A stretch of 64,000 nt of DNA from Wuchereria bancrofti (GCA_005281725.1 SSBO01000009.1:6448303-6512302), one strand, 5' to 3'; numbered from the stretch's first letter, positions 13,071 to 26,127 are shown. A program made the numbers and translations. The notes: generated from the sequence alone by a model not told the origin.

Positions 13071-15972
13071 AAAAAAGATGAAATAAAATTGGTGGAAATA
13101 ATTATTGCAAACCATGAAAGACAGAACTGACAAATTTTCAAACATATTAAACTTGTAATATATCATTGTTAGATGATTCAATGCGCTAAACAACTAAGCA
13201 CAATTTAATTTTTGTTCAAAATGTATTTTATATTGAACTTTAAATAAAAAATTATCCGCAATTATGTCACATCCAACAGTACTACGAATCAATAATGAAG
13301 TGAATGTCTTTAGTCAATATATTGTAATTTGTAATATAAAAAGTAATTTCGAAACTTGGAGCTTCTTTTCAGGATGATACTACAATTTTCAGTTTATATC
13401 GCAGGTGGTCTCGTGGTTTTTACCCTTAACATATTCTATTTTGCTGCAATCGTTCGAACAAAGATAAATCGTGAAAGATACGGTCTTACAGGAATGGAGG
13501 TGTGATATTTTTTCAATAACTTTTGATGCAATACAAATTCTATGTTTCATATACTTGGCCTATCACTTATAACTTATTTATATTGTTGGTTCGCTACCTG
13601 TAAGACAGCTTATATAATAAACAAGAAGAAACAGCGATTTTTATTCTCAATCTATCCTATAATTTTAATGCTTTCTAAAATAAAGCAAAGTGCTACTACA
13701 GTTTCTTATCATTCTTACAAAACTTATCATTGCAGTTTTTCGCGGATGGTTTAATGGGATTTGCAATAACACTAGCTGGTGCGACACGTAACGCGCAAAT
13801 TTTTCTAGGAAATCAAAATGNNNNNNNNNNNNNNNNNNNNNNNNNNNNNNNNNNNNNNNNNNNNNNNNNNNNNNNNNNNNNNNNNNNNNNNNNNNNNNNN
13901 NNNNNNNNNNNNNNNNNNNNNNNNNNNNNNNNNNNNNNNNNNNNNNNNNNNNNNNNNNNNNNNNNNNNNNNNNNNNNNNNNNNNNNNNNNNNNNNNNNNN
14001 NNNNNNNNNNNNNNNNNNNNNNNNNNNNNNNNNNNNNNNNNNNNNNNNNNNNNNNNNNNNNNNNNNNNNNNNNNNNNNNNNNNNNNNNNNNNNNNNNNNN
14101 NNNNNNNNNNNNNNNNNNNNNNNNNNNNNNNNNNNNNNNNNNNNNNNNNNNNNNNNNNNNNNNNNNNNNNNNNNNNNNNNNNNNNNNNNNNNNNNNNNNN
14201 NNNNNNNNNNNNNNNNNNNNNNNNNNNNNNNNNNNNNNNNNNNNNNNNNNNNNNNNNNNNNNNNNNNNNNNNNNNNNNNNNNNNNNNNNNNNNNNNNNNN
14301 NNNNNNNNNNNNNNNNNNNNNNNNNNNNNNNNNNNNNNNNNNNNNNNNNNNNNNNNNNNNNNNNNNNNNNNNNNNNNNNNNNNNNNNNNNNNNNNNNNNN
14401 NNNNNNNNNNNNNNNNNNNNNNNNNNNNNNNNNNNNNNNNNNNNNNNNNNNNNNNNNNNNNNNNNNNNNNNNNNNNNNNNNNNNNNNNNNNNNNNNNNNN
14501 NNNNNNNNNNNNNNNNNNNNNNNNNNNNNNNNNNNNNNNNNNNNNNNNNNNNNNNNNNNNNNNNNNNNNNNNNNNNNNNNNNNNNNNNNNNNNNNNNNNN
14601 NNNNNNNNNNNNNNNNNNNNNNNNNNNNNNNNNNNNNNNNNNNNNNNNNNNNNNNNNNNNNNNNNNNNNNNNNNNNNNNNNNNNNNNNNNNNNNNNNNNN
14701 NNNNNNNNNNNNNNNNNNNNNNNNNNNNNNNNNNNNNNNNNNNNNNNNNNNNNNNNNNNNNNNNNNNNNNNNNNNNNNNNNNNNNTAAATGAAATTAACT
14801 GATTCATTTACAGATAACATTTAGAATTTCTTGAGAATTTTTCGCCGTTTTTTGAATTTAAATCAACCGCATAAACTTATTCAATTCATCTCTTTTAATA
14901 TTTCCAGTCTTACACTTAACTCTACATGGCCAAGCTTTAAAGTATTCTTATAGGACACCAAATAGCCGATGTCCAATATTCAATCGAATATTCTATGGCA
15001 CACGCATTAGTGCGGCTACTGGAAGTGTTATACTTTACATTGTCACTTTGTTTATAGTGCGACAATATAGCAAAAGGATAAAAGAACAACAGGTTTTTAT
15101 TTTTTAATCTGCATATGAGTTAAAATCATTCAAAGAATTAATTACTTTTCCGCTTCGTTACATTTATCTCAAATAGCATTTGCATCATCAACGTAAGCGG
15201 TAACTAATTAGTGAATTTAATTGCATTTTCATGAATTTCACAAGAATTCAAATTCTTGATTTTGGAGAAGTGTTTGCTTTGAACGTGTCGGTGGTAGTAA
15301 ATTTGAAAGGTTTTCAACACTTAATGAAGTTTTTGTGCTAAGTAACAAATCATCTTTTTGTATTGCGATGCATTATGTTTTTTGTATTGCGACGCAATTC
15401 GTAATTTTCCAATTTGCTATTTTCAGAATTCCGGATCAGTTAAGATAAACAAGCGTCAATTAAACTTTACAAAAACCGTAGGTTTGTCGTGTTTTGCGAC
15501 TGCTGGCCTATACGTTTTGCCTATGATTGTCGCATTCTATGAGACGAGTGATGAAATCATACCAAATTCTGTTTACTCAATAATTGTTATCATCTCATTT
15601 TTAAATTCCTTTTCCAAAACAATTATTGTTGGCTGTCGTTCACATGAAATTCGAGAAGCGGTTATAGATCTGATGCCAGGCGCATTTCGTATGTAAGTAA
15701 ATTTGGAATAAATATACAACTTACTTGAATTCATTAATTTATAAAACTTTAGAGACTCATTAATTTATAAAACTTTAGAGAAGATAATAAATGACAAGGA
15801 GAATCATTTAATTGTTTGAAATGACTCCTAGTAGATGCAAAACATCATCATCCATTACATGTTAATGTAAATTTACTTAAACACAAAAAATGATAATACA
15901 AGTACAGTTTTTTGGTATTTGACTTGATATCTTTCTTTCAGGACTCATACTGTATGCAAACTGAAAGCTTGA
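12840..15972 (+). CDS. Seven-transmembrane chemoreceptor-like GPCR (Srsx-like), interrupted by an assembly gap
   Basis: Visible exons: alternative or duplicated first exons 12840-12965 and 13374-13499; 13736 into the gap at 13821; after the gap 14908-15092, 15427-15692 and 15942-15972. Exon 1 encodes MILQFSVYIAGGLVVFTLNI, a TM1, then a short basic loop (RTKINRERYG). Exon 2 gives a TM2-like FFADGLMGFAITLAGATRNA. After the gap come a loop with RTPNSRCPIFNR, a membrane segment ending in RQYSKRIKEQQ, then TM6 (FATAGLYVLPMIVAFYE) and TM7 (SIIVIISFLNSFSKTIIVGC) followed by SHEIREAV. The C-terminus is reached via donor AT|GTAAGT into a ten-codon last exon (tail THTVCKLKA). The pattern fits the nematode Srsx/rhodopsin-like chemoreceptor group, which sense environmental or host cues in sensory neurons. 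Family assignment is from general pattern only. The central membrane segments are unsequenced. Confidence 0.75.
13361..13603 (+). repeat. Direct repeat copy 2: chemoreceptor first exon plus flanks
   Basis: Second copy of the 244-base unit. The exon is 13374-13499, also 42 codons with the same donor. It differs from copy 1 by about ten substitutions confined to codons 8-24, giving Arg to Gly, Ala to Thr and Cys to Tyr changes plus several silent ones. This copy is directly followed by the next receptor exon at 13736. Confidence 0.9.
13821..14785. other. Assembly gap (965 N)
   Basis: An unbroken run of N inside the chemoreceptor gene. Open reading frames reported across it are artefacts. The missing receptor exons should lie here, and because it follows the duplicated first exon the gap may mark collapsed or ambiguous repeat sequence. 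Confidence 0.99.
15728..15781 (+). repeat. Short tandem duplication, unit about 26 bp
   Basis: The unit CATTAATTTATAAAACTTTA plus GAG occurs twice in direct succession in the last intron of the chemoreceptor gene. It is a simple local duplication with no evident function. Confidence 0.85.
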
Positions 15973-16987
15973 ACAGCAGATGAAAAACTGGCGTATCTCA
16001 GTGATCATTTAAACTGTCGTGCTATCCTTTGAACTTAACAATGAAAAGGAAACAGCATCAGTAGATCAAAATAGCTCTATGAGCTTGATAGTGTTAATCA
16101 AAAAAGTGTTAACAAAGATATCAAATGATGAGATTAAAAAACTAAGAGCTGAAATAAATTTTATTTTATGGCCAATCTTATAATTATTTGCAAATGGATT
16201 GGAGAAGTTCAGTTCTGCATACATTAATTAATATTTAAAATGATTCTCGAGCAACCTAATTATGAAATTGAAAGAGTGCACTCTTTTGCGTATGTCATAA
16301 AATATAGACGTTGCAGAAAAAGGAAATCATTGTTATATATCCAGAATTTACGTTTTCGATTTTAGAAATTTTTTTTTTAACATATATATATTAATATATA
16401 AAAAGTTATATTGAGGGAAATTTATTGAAGAGTTGCTTGCATAAGTCTGGTTTTGGCTTAAATTAATATTAATTAGCTAGCTCTCTTATTTCTTTTTTGT
16501 GGTTTAGTTTATTCAGTTTATTTCCTGTTATTGTACAATGTTCAAGAACTGAAAGTGGCAAGAATGGAAATGATCTTTAGATGAGAGGAAGCGCTATGTT
16601 TGGAGGCGCTTTCGAATCGTGTGTGAAGAGCAAAGCAATGATAAAACATTTATTTTCTGTGATCATTTATTTGAAACGAAATTTGTTTTTAAATTATTTC
16701 TTCTGTTTCAAAATATAGGCTTCATTGATTTAATCCATAGTTCCTGGAAAATATTGCGATATTTGGATTTATTATGTAATTATTTATCTTTCCATTTTGA
16801 GTTCCTTCTTTGAAATATGCAAATTTATATAACGGATAACGAACAACATGATTAAATGGAAATTTTTAAGATAAAAATACATTTAAGGCAAAATTATAAA
16901 TATAAATGTTAGAAATAAGTCATCCAATAATAACAGATCAATGGAAAAATAAAAAATCTTCTAATAATGGTGAATTTCATTGTGTTT

Positions 16988-17500
16988 TCAGTGGATAATG
17001 TTAGTTCCTAGCATATTCCATGTGGTACCAAATTCACTGTTTGCTTTCGTGGAAATATGATCGGCGTAGCTAATATATTAAATAAAAATTCGTACTTGTT
17101 AAATGCGGTATTCATAGCGTACGTTATATTGGCACCGATAATTAGTGGATTCTTTAACGTCTACTGGATTCTTACGAAGTAATTATGCTACCGAACAAAA
17201 AATTATTCTACCAACGTCTGATAGAAAGTTCCCAAAAAATTCTCATAGGTTTTCATATAATTATCATTTATTGGTATTTGCTGGATGTGTTTATTGTCTT
17301 GCATAGTGATACGTTTTCTATTTCAAATTTGATTGGAAATGTAAAAATTTAAACTTGCAGTACAAACTTTATGATTGGTTACGAATCTGCTCATCAAAAG
17401 TTGCTTCAAAAGTTAAATTTCAGCTACGTTTCACCACAATCTATAAGAAAGGAAAGCAGATTAAATTCTATATTTCAGCAACAGATTATCAATAATTTAT
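16988..17500 (+). pseudogene. Broken or partial chemoreceptor-like gene fragment
   Basis: After the acceptor TTTTCAG at 16984-16990 a frame reads WIMLVPSIFHVVPNSLFAFV and then hits a stop. A second frame, offset by an indel near 17055, continues NMIGVANILNKNSYLLNAVF and a hydrophobic AYVILAPIISGFFNVYWILT to a donor at about 17180 (AA|GTAATT). An acceptor near 17361 keeps that frame (NTNFMIGYESAHQKLLQKL) to a stop near 17500. The order hydrophobic helix, N-x-Y, then a charged tail resembles TM7 plus C-terminus of the neighbouring receptor. I see the frame change directly; calling it a relic of a receptor paralogue is inference. It could also be a sequencing indel in an intact small gene. Confidence 0.45.
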
Positions 17501-18700
17501 AATATTATTTCATTTTTTCTGAATTTTAAGAAATTCTCATTATTTTTCATGCTGTTAGCTTAAAAACTTACCCATATCTGTGTAATCAAATATCTTTCGA
17601 GCTACTTCTAGTTTAAGAACAAAAAAGATTAATTAATAACATGTTATTTAAAATACAAGAACATCATTGATTGTAAAATGTTGCTTTTAAGAGTTTTTCA
17701 ATTCATTTGCCAATTTTTCCTTCAGTGAATATTTATTAAACTGCTATTTAGTTTTACAATAAACTTCTTAACTTGTAACTTGCTAGCTATCTTGCTTATG
17801 TGAAATATATCATGTGGATATGGCTTATCATATTAGCGATAGATGTCACCAGATTCCTCAACTGTTATTATGGATTTTCTTTAAATTTTGAAAACTTCAA
17901 ATTTCTTCGTTAAAAACATAGACAACTTGAAAATATAAGTAATTTCAAATTTATTCAATGCATCGTAAATATAGTTGGGACATTAAAGAAAGGATCAGGA
18001 AATGGAAGCATTATTAACGAAAAGAAAAAATGATATAGAAAAGTGTATTAGTGTGTAATCAAATTCCATAATTACATATCCGTTTCTGTCCTAATAATTT
18101 CTTCTTTTAATACATTCAAGAAAATTTTTAAACGCTGTTAGGGAAATATGAAATTCATAAGCATACCATAGTTATATCTAGGCAAAGATTAATTATCCTA
18201 GCGATTAACTAGCTGATAATTAAAATAATTTGGTTAATTTCATAGAACTCAACTTTTTTATTTAATTTTTAAGTTTTTGGTTATAATAAAATTTCAAATG
18301 CCAGAAAGAGCGCCTGTGCGTAATAATGCTAATGCGCAAAATGCATTTTCCGGAACTAAGTCCTAATTTATATTTAAGAGAAAATAAATGATTTTAATTT
18401 AACAGAATAATTCGACTCATTACCTTATTGCACTAAACGTTAATTTGAAGGCCTATGGACATTACTTAATGCAAAAAAAAAGTCGAAAAAACGAATTCTT
18501 TTTTGTTCTTAAAAAGTAATATGAATTTTGGTTTGTATAGCTTCTATCAAGTTTTTTCACAACGAAATGAAAAATTCTCACTTGAGAATAGTCGAGAATT
18601 AATAAACTTGACAAAATTGACTTTTTTTCCCACACTCAGGTCTTTCTCTGGATTTCTCGACATTACCACCGTAATAATTATGAAAAAAGGATAAAACGAA

Positions 18701-18950
18701 GAAGTGATTTTATTTACATTCTTGAAATTACTTCTGATTACACTGCGATACTTGAATGATATTTAGTAAAGTGATGTTTTCATTCATATGAAAGATAAAG
18801 GAGGGAGATAGAATGAGCGATATGCTTTCGCATGAAAATGTGTAATAATTGTAGTGATAACCATGTGAAGTGATAATGACAGAGGTGAGAGATGATTGGT
18901 TCTATTTACATTCTTGGAATTATTTTCGATTACACTCTAAACTATAAAGC
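18701..18950 (+). repeat. Imperfect direct repeat pair (about 190 bp apart)
   Basis: Sequence around 18701-18750 (TTATTTACATTCTTGAAATT, then GATTACACT) recurs around 18895-18945 as CTATTTACATTCTTGGAATT, then GATTACACT. It is a diverged local duplication without an ORF. Confidence 0.6.
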
Positions 18951-20433
18951 GTTGAATTACACATCCATCACTCCATCTCTTAGCTATCTTCTCTTCTAAA
19001 TCTTTCCTTTCCACTTATCCATTTGAACAGCCCCACTATAAGCCATCAAATAGATCCGTTATTGGACATTTCAATGCTTAGTTTCTTTTTTATTAATTTC
19101 CTTTCACTTCATTTCCTTTTAGAATTCTATCATAGCAGTGATAAATTTGGGAACATATTGAGAATTAAGGACAATCCATTTGATAACATTATCTTTTCAA
19201 TCATTGCTCATTTCCACATTTTTAAAAATAAATTTTTATTAATCAATCAAAAGTAATTTCAACTTTATTCAAGCTTCATTCTTCTGGGAAGTTTAATTTT
19301 ATGAGGACTAGTTGAAATTATTGATAAAGTTAGGATTATTTTGACTGAATTATTACTGGATCAATTTCAAAAAGAAGAAAAAACTAAAAAAGGTTACGAA
19401 ACTTATTTTTAACTAGTGCTTCTAGTTATATGGAATAATTAGTGAAAAATTTTCTTAAATGCAAGATCTCAGTGGATCTATTGACTGTGATCATCAAGAT
19501 TGCTTTTAAGATTTTTGTTATTTAATTTCAAAAAACATACGATACGAAGGGATTGGAATGTTACCCTTGTTATTCTGCACTTAATCATGAGAGACTGAAA
19601 TTCTCTGTTGTTTACTTCCTTAATTCCATATAGTTGAAAACAATTCTGATTGAAAGGATGGAAATTTGTTTTCTTGCTATAATAAAAAAGAAGAAATAGG
19701 AAAGATTTTTTCAACTATCATTTTTAAGCATTTATTGTTGCTGATTTTGCGCTCTCTTTTTCTCTTTTTGTTATTGGCGATATGCATATAAAGCATACTA
19801 GCAGGTAATGTAGGATATCCTGAATGACATTATACTTTTCTGAAATGAAATTGGTTGTGTATTGTTCTCAAAAATTATCAGTCACAATGCAATGAGATTT
19901 CCGAATAACAAAATGAAATTAAATTTCACATTTCGTATGTTACCACTGTTAGGATGAAATACGAAATTGCCAAAGTTTGAAAGAAAATTATTTTAGGAAA
20001 TGTTGGCCTACTCTCCAATAGATTTTTTTTCAGCGCAACTTTTTGGCACACATTTAACATAATGCTTCAAAATTGCTACCATATGTAATTTAGCAAGCAG
20101 ATAACTTCTAGTTCTAATAGCTCAATAGCAACAAATTTAATAGCGTTTATTTATCTTTTGTTCATTTTAAAGCCTTCCTTTTTCATGGATGGGTAATTTA
20201 ACTTTTTTCCATTCTTCAAACATTCATTCAAATATCATTACAAGGAAAAAATGCGACTTTATGGACATTCTTCTGATTTAAGATTTGTCAATGTTTTAGA
20301 AATTCCTTAAATATTTAAAATTTACATTTACAAGCATTATTTTATTGAATATAGATTTCTTATTTTGGAACATTAAAATATCTAATTTCTCCAAAATCCT
20401 TTCCAACGTGAAAATCATATTTTGTTTTTAAGG

Positions 20434-20640
20434 ATCGTATTTGGCCTAGGATCATTGAGCTATACATAACTTCTAAAAGTCATAATTTATAAGAAGCCAA
20501 GCAGAGTGTAATCAGTTTTTACGGAAATAATATCCGAAATCATATCTCAAAGTCGTAGTTTGCCCAAGACCATAAAAATTTTATTTAGCCTAAGATCATA
20601 AAAATCGTATTTGGCGTAGGATCATTGAGCTACTACCTGA
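20434..20640 (+). repeat. Degenerate tandem repeat around CGTATTTGGCCTAGGATCAT
   Basis: Units such as TCGTATTTGGCCTAGGATCA, TTTATTTAGCCTAAGATCAT and TCGTATTTGGCGTAGGATCA occur at least four times, interspersed with ATAAAAATC and ATTGAGCTA tracts. Spacing is irregular (about 25-60 bases). The block is non-coding. Confidence 0.7.
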
Positions 20641-22500
20641 AGGTTGTATTTAACATATGATACTTATCCGTGTAAAGATAACGGAACTGAACGTGATCTC
20701 TTTTCTTCTACGCGTATTTTTTGAATTTATTTGTCTAAAGTATGTGAATTATAACTGATGAGTGGTAAATCATTTACAGGTGTACTAAGATCTTCTTTTT
20801 CCACATTTTCAGAAAAACGTTTCAAAAACATTTCATTTATCCACTCCCTTATGCATCCTTTCACTTTTCAATCATTATATCATCGAGTAATACTTTCTTG
20901 AATGTTCAATAAATTATGTTTTAATAAATTTTGAGATCAAAACTTTTGTGGTTTTCAGAAAAATAAATGATACTGAAAATAAATGTTTTCAGTATTATCA
21001 CTGCAATTATACTGTCAACTTATCTCTACTTTTTGATTCATTGTTTTGCCAATAGACCTCAAATTTTAACTTTGCCTTATTCCTTTATTAAGAGAATATT
21101 CATACTGTAGAACGAAATTGTAACAAACTTAGGATTCAATTGAAAACTAATAAATACAGTATTTCTTTTTCTTCACTGTGACTTCCTGTTGTTTAATATC
21201 ACCTGATTTAATCAATTTGATCACCTTAAAATAACACTTATGTTTAATCTGTTTAAATTATTAGTTAGCAATTACTGAATGCACATTTGAAAAAGAGAAT
21301 TTGATAAAGAATCTAGAAAACAAAATGCTTCAAACAAGTTTTAAAATCTGAACTTTTCAATTATCCGACCATTCTTTGAAAAGAACAAAAGATTTTTTTC
21401 TACCAATACTTTATGATTTCACCTTCAATTTTCTAAAAACCTTCAAGAATTATTTTGCAAGCATCAATCAAACTATCTTATTGCAGTGCCAACTAGTACC
21501 ACCGGAATTAAGCGATAGATTATCTTGCGCTTCATTGTCAATTAGCATCATATTGTCATTTCATCACAAATCATTCTTCAATTTACGTAATCTTGAAAAA
21601 TCGGCAAAGATTTAAAGAGACAAAATTGTCCCTTACCTGATAAGAGCTATGAATTAATTACACTGGAAATTTGTAAAAGGGAAAGGTTTTAAAACATCTG
21701 CAAATGAAATTCAATTAAGTAAAGGAAAACGATGGATGTGAAAGGATAAGAAATGGATAATAAAAAAAATAATTTCTCGCCTCAAATCTCTGCTAAATCT
21801 TTTTTCTGAATTTATATTTATTATTTTAAGTAATTTAAAGGAACAGATAGTGTAGTAAATAGTTTTTGCTTTGCTCAGGGAGAATGATAACATTGAAGTC
21901 AAAATACCTCGAAATTTACATTAAAGAAACTATTTTCACACTCATGATTTTTCTTTTTCTATAGGAAGTAAGAAAATTCTTTATTAGTATAAATTTGGAT
22001 TAATATTTTAAAAAGCGGCACAGCACTTTTAGAAAGATTTCCAATAATTATCACAATTTCTTGTCGTTATTTCAGTGGTTAATTTATTTGAAACTTTTTC
22101 CTAACACTTTTTTGAGTGGAAACCTTTGAAAGAAAGAAATGACTTAAGCAATTTGGCGATTAAATTTTAATTTATATTTTTGCTTCTATTTTAATACATT
22201 TTCAGCATACGATCATTAACAAAGAAAACTATTTAATTATTGGTAATTAACGCAACAATGTTCAGCAGTTATTTTAAGCTAGGAAAAGATTCTGTTGTGA
22301 ACATTAGTGTCCATCTGAAAAAAAAGTGTAGAATTTAGCAAAATTAAAGTGAAATTTATTGAATTGGTAAAGATTTTCAGTTTTAGTTACATCCTCAACT
22401 GGAAATTTAACTTGGGATGTATCCCTCCTCAAAAATCAAGAAGAGAACGCTGTGAAGTTATTTCAAACTAGAAGAAACATGAGCACTTTTTAATAAATTT

Positions 22501-22519
22501 AGAGAGAGAGAGAAAGAAG
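22501..22519 (+). repeat. GA microsatellite
   Basis: A short run of AGAGAGAGAGAGA followed by AAGAAG, lying in the gene-poor stretch upstream of the calmodulin gene. Confidence 0.7.
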
Positions 22520-24327
22520 CAGACAAAGGAATTTCCTCTTCGGATCTTTTCCATTCTCTTCTTTCAGTTCCTTGTGTCCTTATATTAGCCATACTAACAA
22601 CCGTTCAAGGCGAGAATGACAACTTGTTGTTAGTTAGTTGTAGCTACTGCTAAGTAATCTTGACACAAATTTTCATGTTTCATTTTGATATCAGAAAGCT
22701 TTCCTCCCTCATATGCTTAATTCGTTTATCTTCCTCCGTTGCTAATTGAATTTTTAGTCAAATATATCAAAAAGATAAAGTAAGTTTAAAACCAAAAGGG
22801 ATAAGTGTTGGCCATGTAGTTGATAATACGTAAACGTAGACTGGACTAAAATATATTTGGAATTGCGCTTTGTTTCTTGTCACAAACCTGTTATTGTAAC
22901 TTTTTTATTGAATAGTTTTCCTATGTTTCCAAATTTCCCAGTGGATCAGTCATCAAGCAAATAACTGAATTTCTCATTCCCATTGAGGTGCTTAATTCCT
23001 TTCTCAAAAAATGTACTATTTATTTTGTATTAATTTCATTCGATCACAATTGTAATTAAAAAGATTATAACTACAGCATTAACAATAATGGATCAATAAA
23101 TATTTGGGATAACCGAAAATTTTGCTTCCAAATTTCCCTCTTTATGATAAGAATGTGTGCGTCATCTGTTATTAATATCAGTTATCATTATTATCACTGT
23201 TGTTATGCTCGTGTTGTCATGCTGGCTGTCTTGAATGCAACACTATTTTGCAACATTGTGGAGTCGTCGCTACGCCTGGAAACAGTTGTTTATGAATCGG
23301 AAAACGAGACTGCATTTGTCTTCGTTTCACCTTCCGACCAAACATTCTTTCACTTCCTTCTGTCTCTTCGATTTTCAGCTTTTTTGCTAGAAACAAATGT
23401 AAGAAACTTAAATGTTATGACAGTAAATTAGTAAGAACGAAATGGTATTTCACCAGGAAGCAATTAAGAATTAAATCCTTACGGTGTCCAATGAAGAAAA
23501 TTATTCCTTAAAATTTGATTGAAAGCTCAAATTTCAGCTGTTGCACGACATTTATGATTATGAAGCCTAGTAATTGCCGATAAGTAAGATTAAGCAGGCG
23601 TTGTTTGGTTTATTTTTTCGATTATGCATTGTTCTATTTGTCTTTGTGTAAAATTTGATCTTTTTCAAAACCCGAAAATAGAAAAAATTATAAAATAATA
23701 AGTTCCAAAATAATAGTGACAATCCAGATTGATTAGAAATTTGAAATGATAAAAATTCTGCAAATATGAGTTAAATTTGAAAAGTGAAACATTGTTGTGA
23801 AATAATTATATCACCATAAACATCTGAAGTCAACAAACTCCGAATTACTTCAATACTAGAAAAAAGAAAAAACTAATATCTAAAACTTGTTTTATTCCAT
23901 TTCGAATGAACTTTTGCAGCTAACGCTCACTTCTGGAAGTCAATTTTCTTCCATTTATGATTGTTTTTTTTACATCTGTCTTCGATATATATATAAAGAA
24001 AATATCATATTCTTTCTTATACCGACAGCGCCTAACATTGAACACGATTTTCTTCTAAGAGAATTATTTTTCTTGCATTTATAAAATGATAAGTTATGAA
24101 AACATGTATTCCAGCTGGGTTTACAACTAGTCTAGCCTATTATGGCCAAATAATATATTTCTTTTTGCAGAAAATAGCTGGAATAATAATACAGAAAGAA
24201 ATATAATACATAACAATAAAATTATTTGGAATTGATTGCTTTGTGTATTGTAAAAAACGTTTTTGGGAATGTTTTGTGGGATGCAGAGAAAAAGATAAGG
24301 CTTGTTTAATTGAACGAGTTTTCAGAG

Positions 24328-26127
24328 ATGGCGCTAAGTGCAGCACGTCAACAATCATCTAGCTTGATGCAATTCAATGAGGATATCATTAAGCAGGTAT
24401 TCCAAATACCTATCCAGCATCATAATTGATCTTTTATCGCAGTAAAGAACTTCATGACATTCTTCAAAAGGCTTATTAAATCTTCATTGCTTGATTTCGG
24501 TTACTTGTTTTATAGCAGCAAATATTTAAATTTTCATTTTTACGTTGTCCATTTTTCAAGTTAAATTTTGAGAAAAGCATTTTATAGTTAGATGAGATGG
24601 AAGCAAGAAATATGTGTTCCTTCTCGATATTCTTAGAAAAACATTCCATAAATATACCTTTTCTTGATATCGTTACAAATATTTTCACGACTTCTTTTAC
24701 TGTAGTTTATTTTTGTGTCAAAACTGTCAAATTCTGATAAATAACACTGCGAGATCAAAGTTAATGAAGAGTTTCACTTCAAAAGTCACAATTTACTCAA
24801 AAAAAAAAAAAAATTCTAGCTAACAACTGAAGAAATTGATGAATTCCGAGAAGCATTTATGATGTTTGATAAGGATGGCAATGGGACGATTTCTACCAAA
24901 GAATTGGGTATTGCAATGCGATCATTGGGACAAAATCCAACCGAGCAAGTATGTGAAATCTTTGTTCATGGAAGTTGTATGAACATTGAAAAGTGTGGAA
25001 AATTAGGTCTTAAATTGTTTTGCTTGTTAGTTTCACATTAATTTTTCACTAGCGCCATTGTGTGTTAAGATTAAATTCCATTTAATTTGCTTTTAAGGAT
25101 CAACCCACTCTTAAGGATGAAGTGCTGGAAATGCTATTTCATATTCCCATCTCATATTACTTGCTGCAAACTGATTTAATTTTCAGATACTAATTGACAG
25201 GAAGATTGAAAATGAATTGAGAAGGACGGTGATGAATGTTACAAGAAATGAACAACAGATAGTTTCATAGTTCAAATTAAACACCCTATCCAATTGTGTT
25301 ATAGGAAATAATGGAAATGATCAATGAAGTAGACATTGACGGTAATGGGCAAATCGAATTTACTGAATTCTGCGTGATGATGAAAAGAATGATGAAAGAA
25401 ACAGATTCTGAAATGATTCGTGAAGCATTTCGCGTCTTTGATAAAGACGGAAACGGTGTTATTACTGCTCAAGAATTTCGGTATTTTATGGTAAGTTGAG
25501 TAGATCTTTATATTATTTATTTATTTTAAGAAAACTAATAGTATAATTGTTTATAATTATAAAAAATAAAATTTGCAGGATTTCTAGATTATTTTCTATG
25601 ATTTGTAAAACAATAAAAGAAACATATTTTTCCATCTAAAATTTGAAAAAAATTTGTTTCATTTAAAATACATTGATTTGTTGGAATAATTGACCGATAT
25701 ATCTTGATCTCATTGCTTGCACCATAAAAGCTGACGTTTCATTCATTTGGAGCCTGCTGCACAATTCAAGATCACAAGGTTGACCTGAATTGATCGCTCT
25801 TTGTTTTTCTAACAATTCCGATAATCTCATTGATAAACGAAAAGACATGAAAGCTTATTCTTGAAATAATTTCAGGTTCATATGGGTATGCAATTCAGTG
25901 AAGATGAAGTCGATGAAATGATTCGAGAAGTAGATGTAGATGGTAAAACTTTTTCCCGGAATTTTAATAAGTTTATAGTAAATTTTCAAAATTTCATTTC
26001 TAAATTTTAAAAATTTTCTCTAGCAATGAATATTGCATTTCTTTTCTTAACCCAGTTGCATAGCTGTTTTACAGGAGATGGTGACATTGATTATGAGGAA
26101 TTCGTAAGAATGATGACTGATCGATAA
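24328..26127 (+). CDS. cal-1: Calmodulin-like protein, cal-1 orthologue
   Basis: Exons 24328-24396, 24820-24948, 25305-25490, 25876-25942 and 26075-26127 give 167 aa with consistent phases. The 23-residue N-terminal extension ends [11 protein letters not shown] before the first EF-hand helix, as I recall for C. elegans CAL-1. Four canonical EF-hand loops are visible: [12 protein letters not shown] (near residues 37-48), [24 protein letters not shown] and [12 protein letters not shown]. The linker [20 protein letters not shown] replaces the usual calmodulin central helix sequence, which separates it from true calmodulin. The protein should bind four Ca2+ and act as a calcium sensor. The start is chosen because an acceptor GTTTTCAG lies two bases before the ATG, consistent with trans-splicing. 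Stop TAA at 26125 follows [10 protein letters not shown], the expected calmodulin-type end. Confidence 0.95.

Larger units (their letters stand above)
17501..24327. other. Gene-poor region, about 6.8 kb
   Basis: Very AT-rich, with frequent stops on both strands. I find no exon with convincing codon pattern and splice signals. It contains an imperfect direct repeat at 18.70/18.89 kb, an imperfect tandem repeat at 20.43-20.64 kb and a GA-rich microsatellite near 22501. An ORF at 23144-23431 has no splice or family support. Confidence 0.55.

Noticed and set aside
13665..14820. Four ORFs of 324-380 codons on both strands
   Set aside because: They consist almost entirely of unknown residues translated from the N gap.
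23144..23431. 95-codon plus-strand ORF with hydrophobic stretches
   Set aside because: No signal peptide of good quality, no splice partner, no motif; lies in AT-rich desert.
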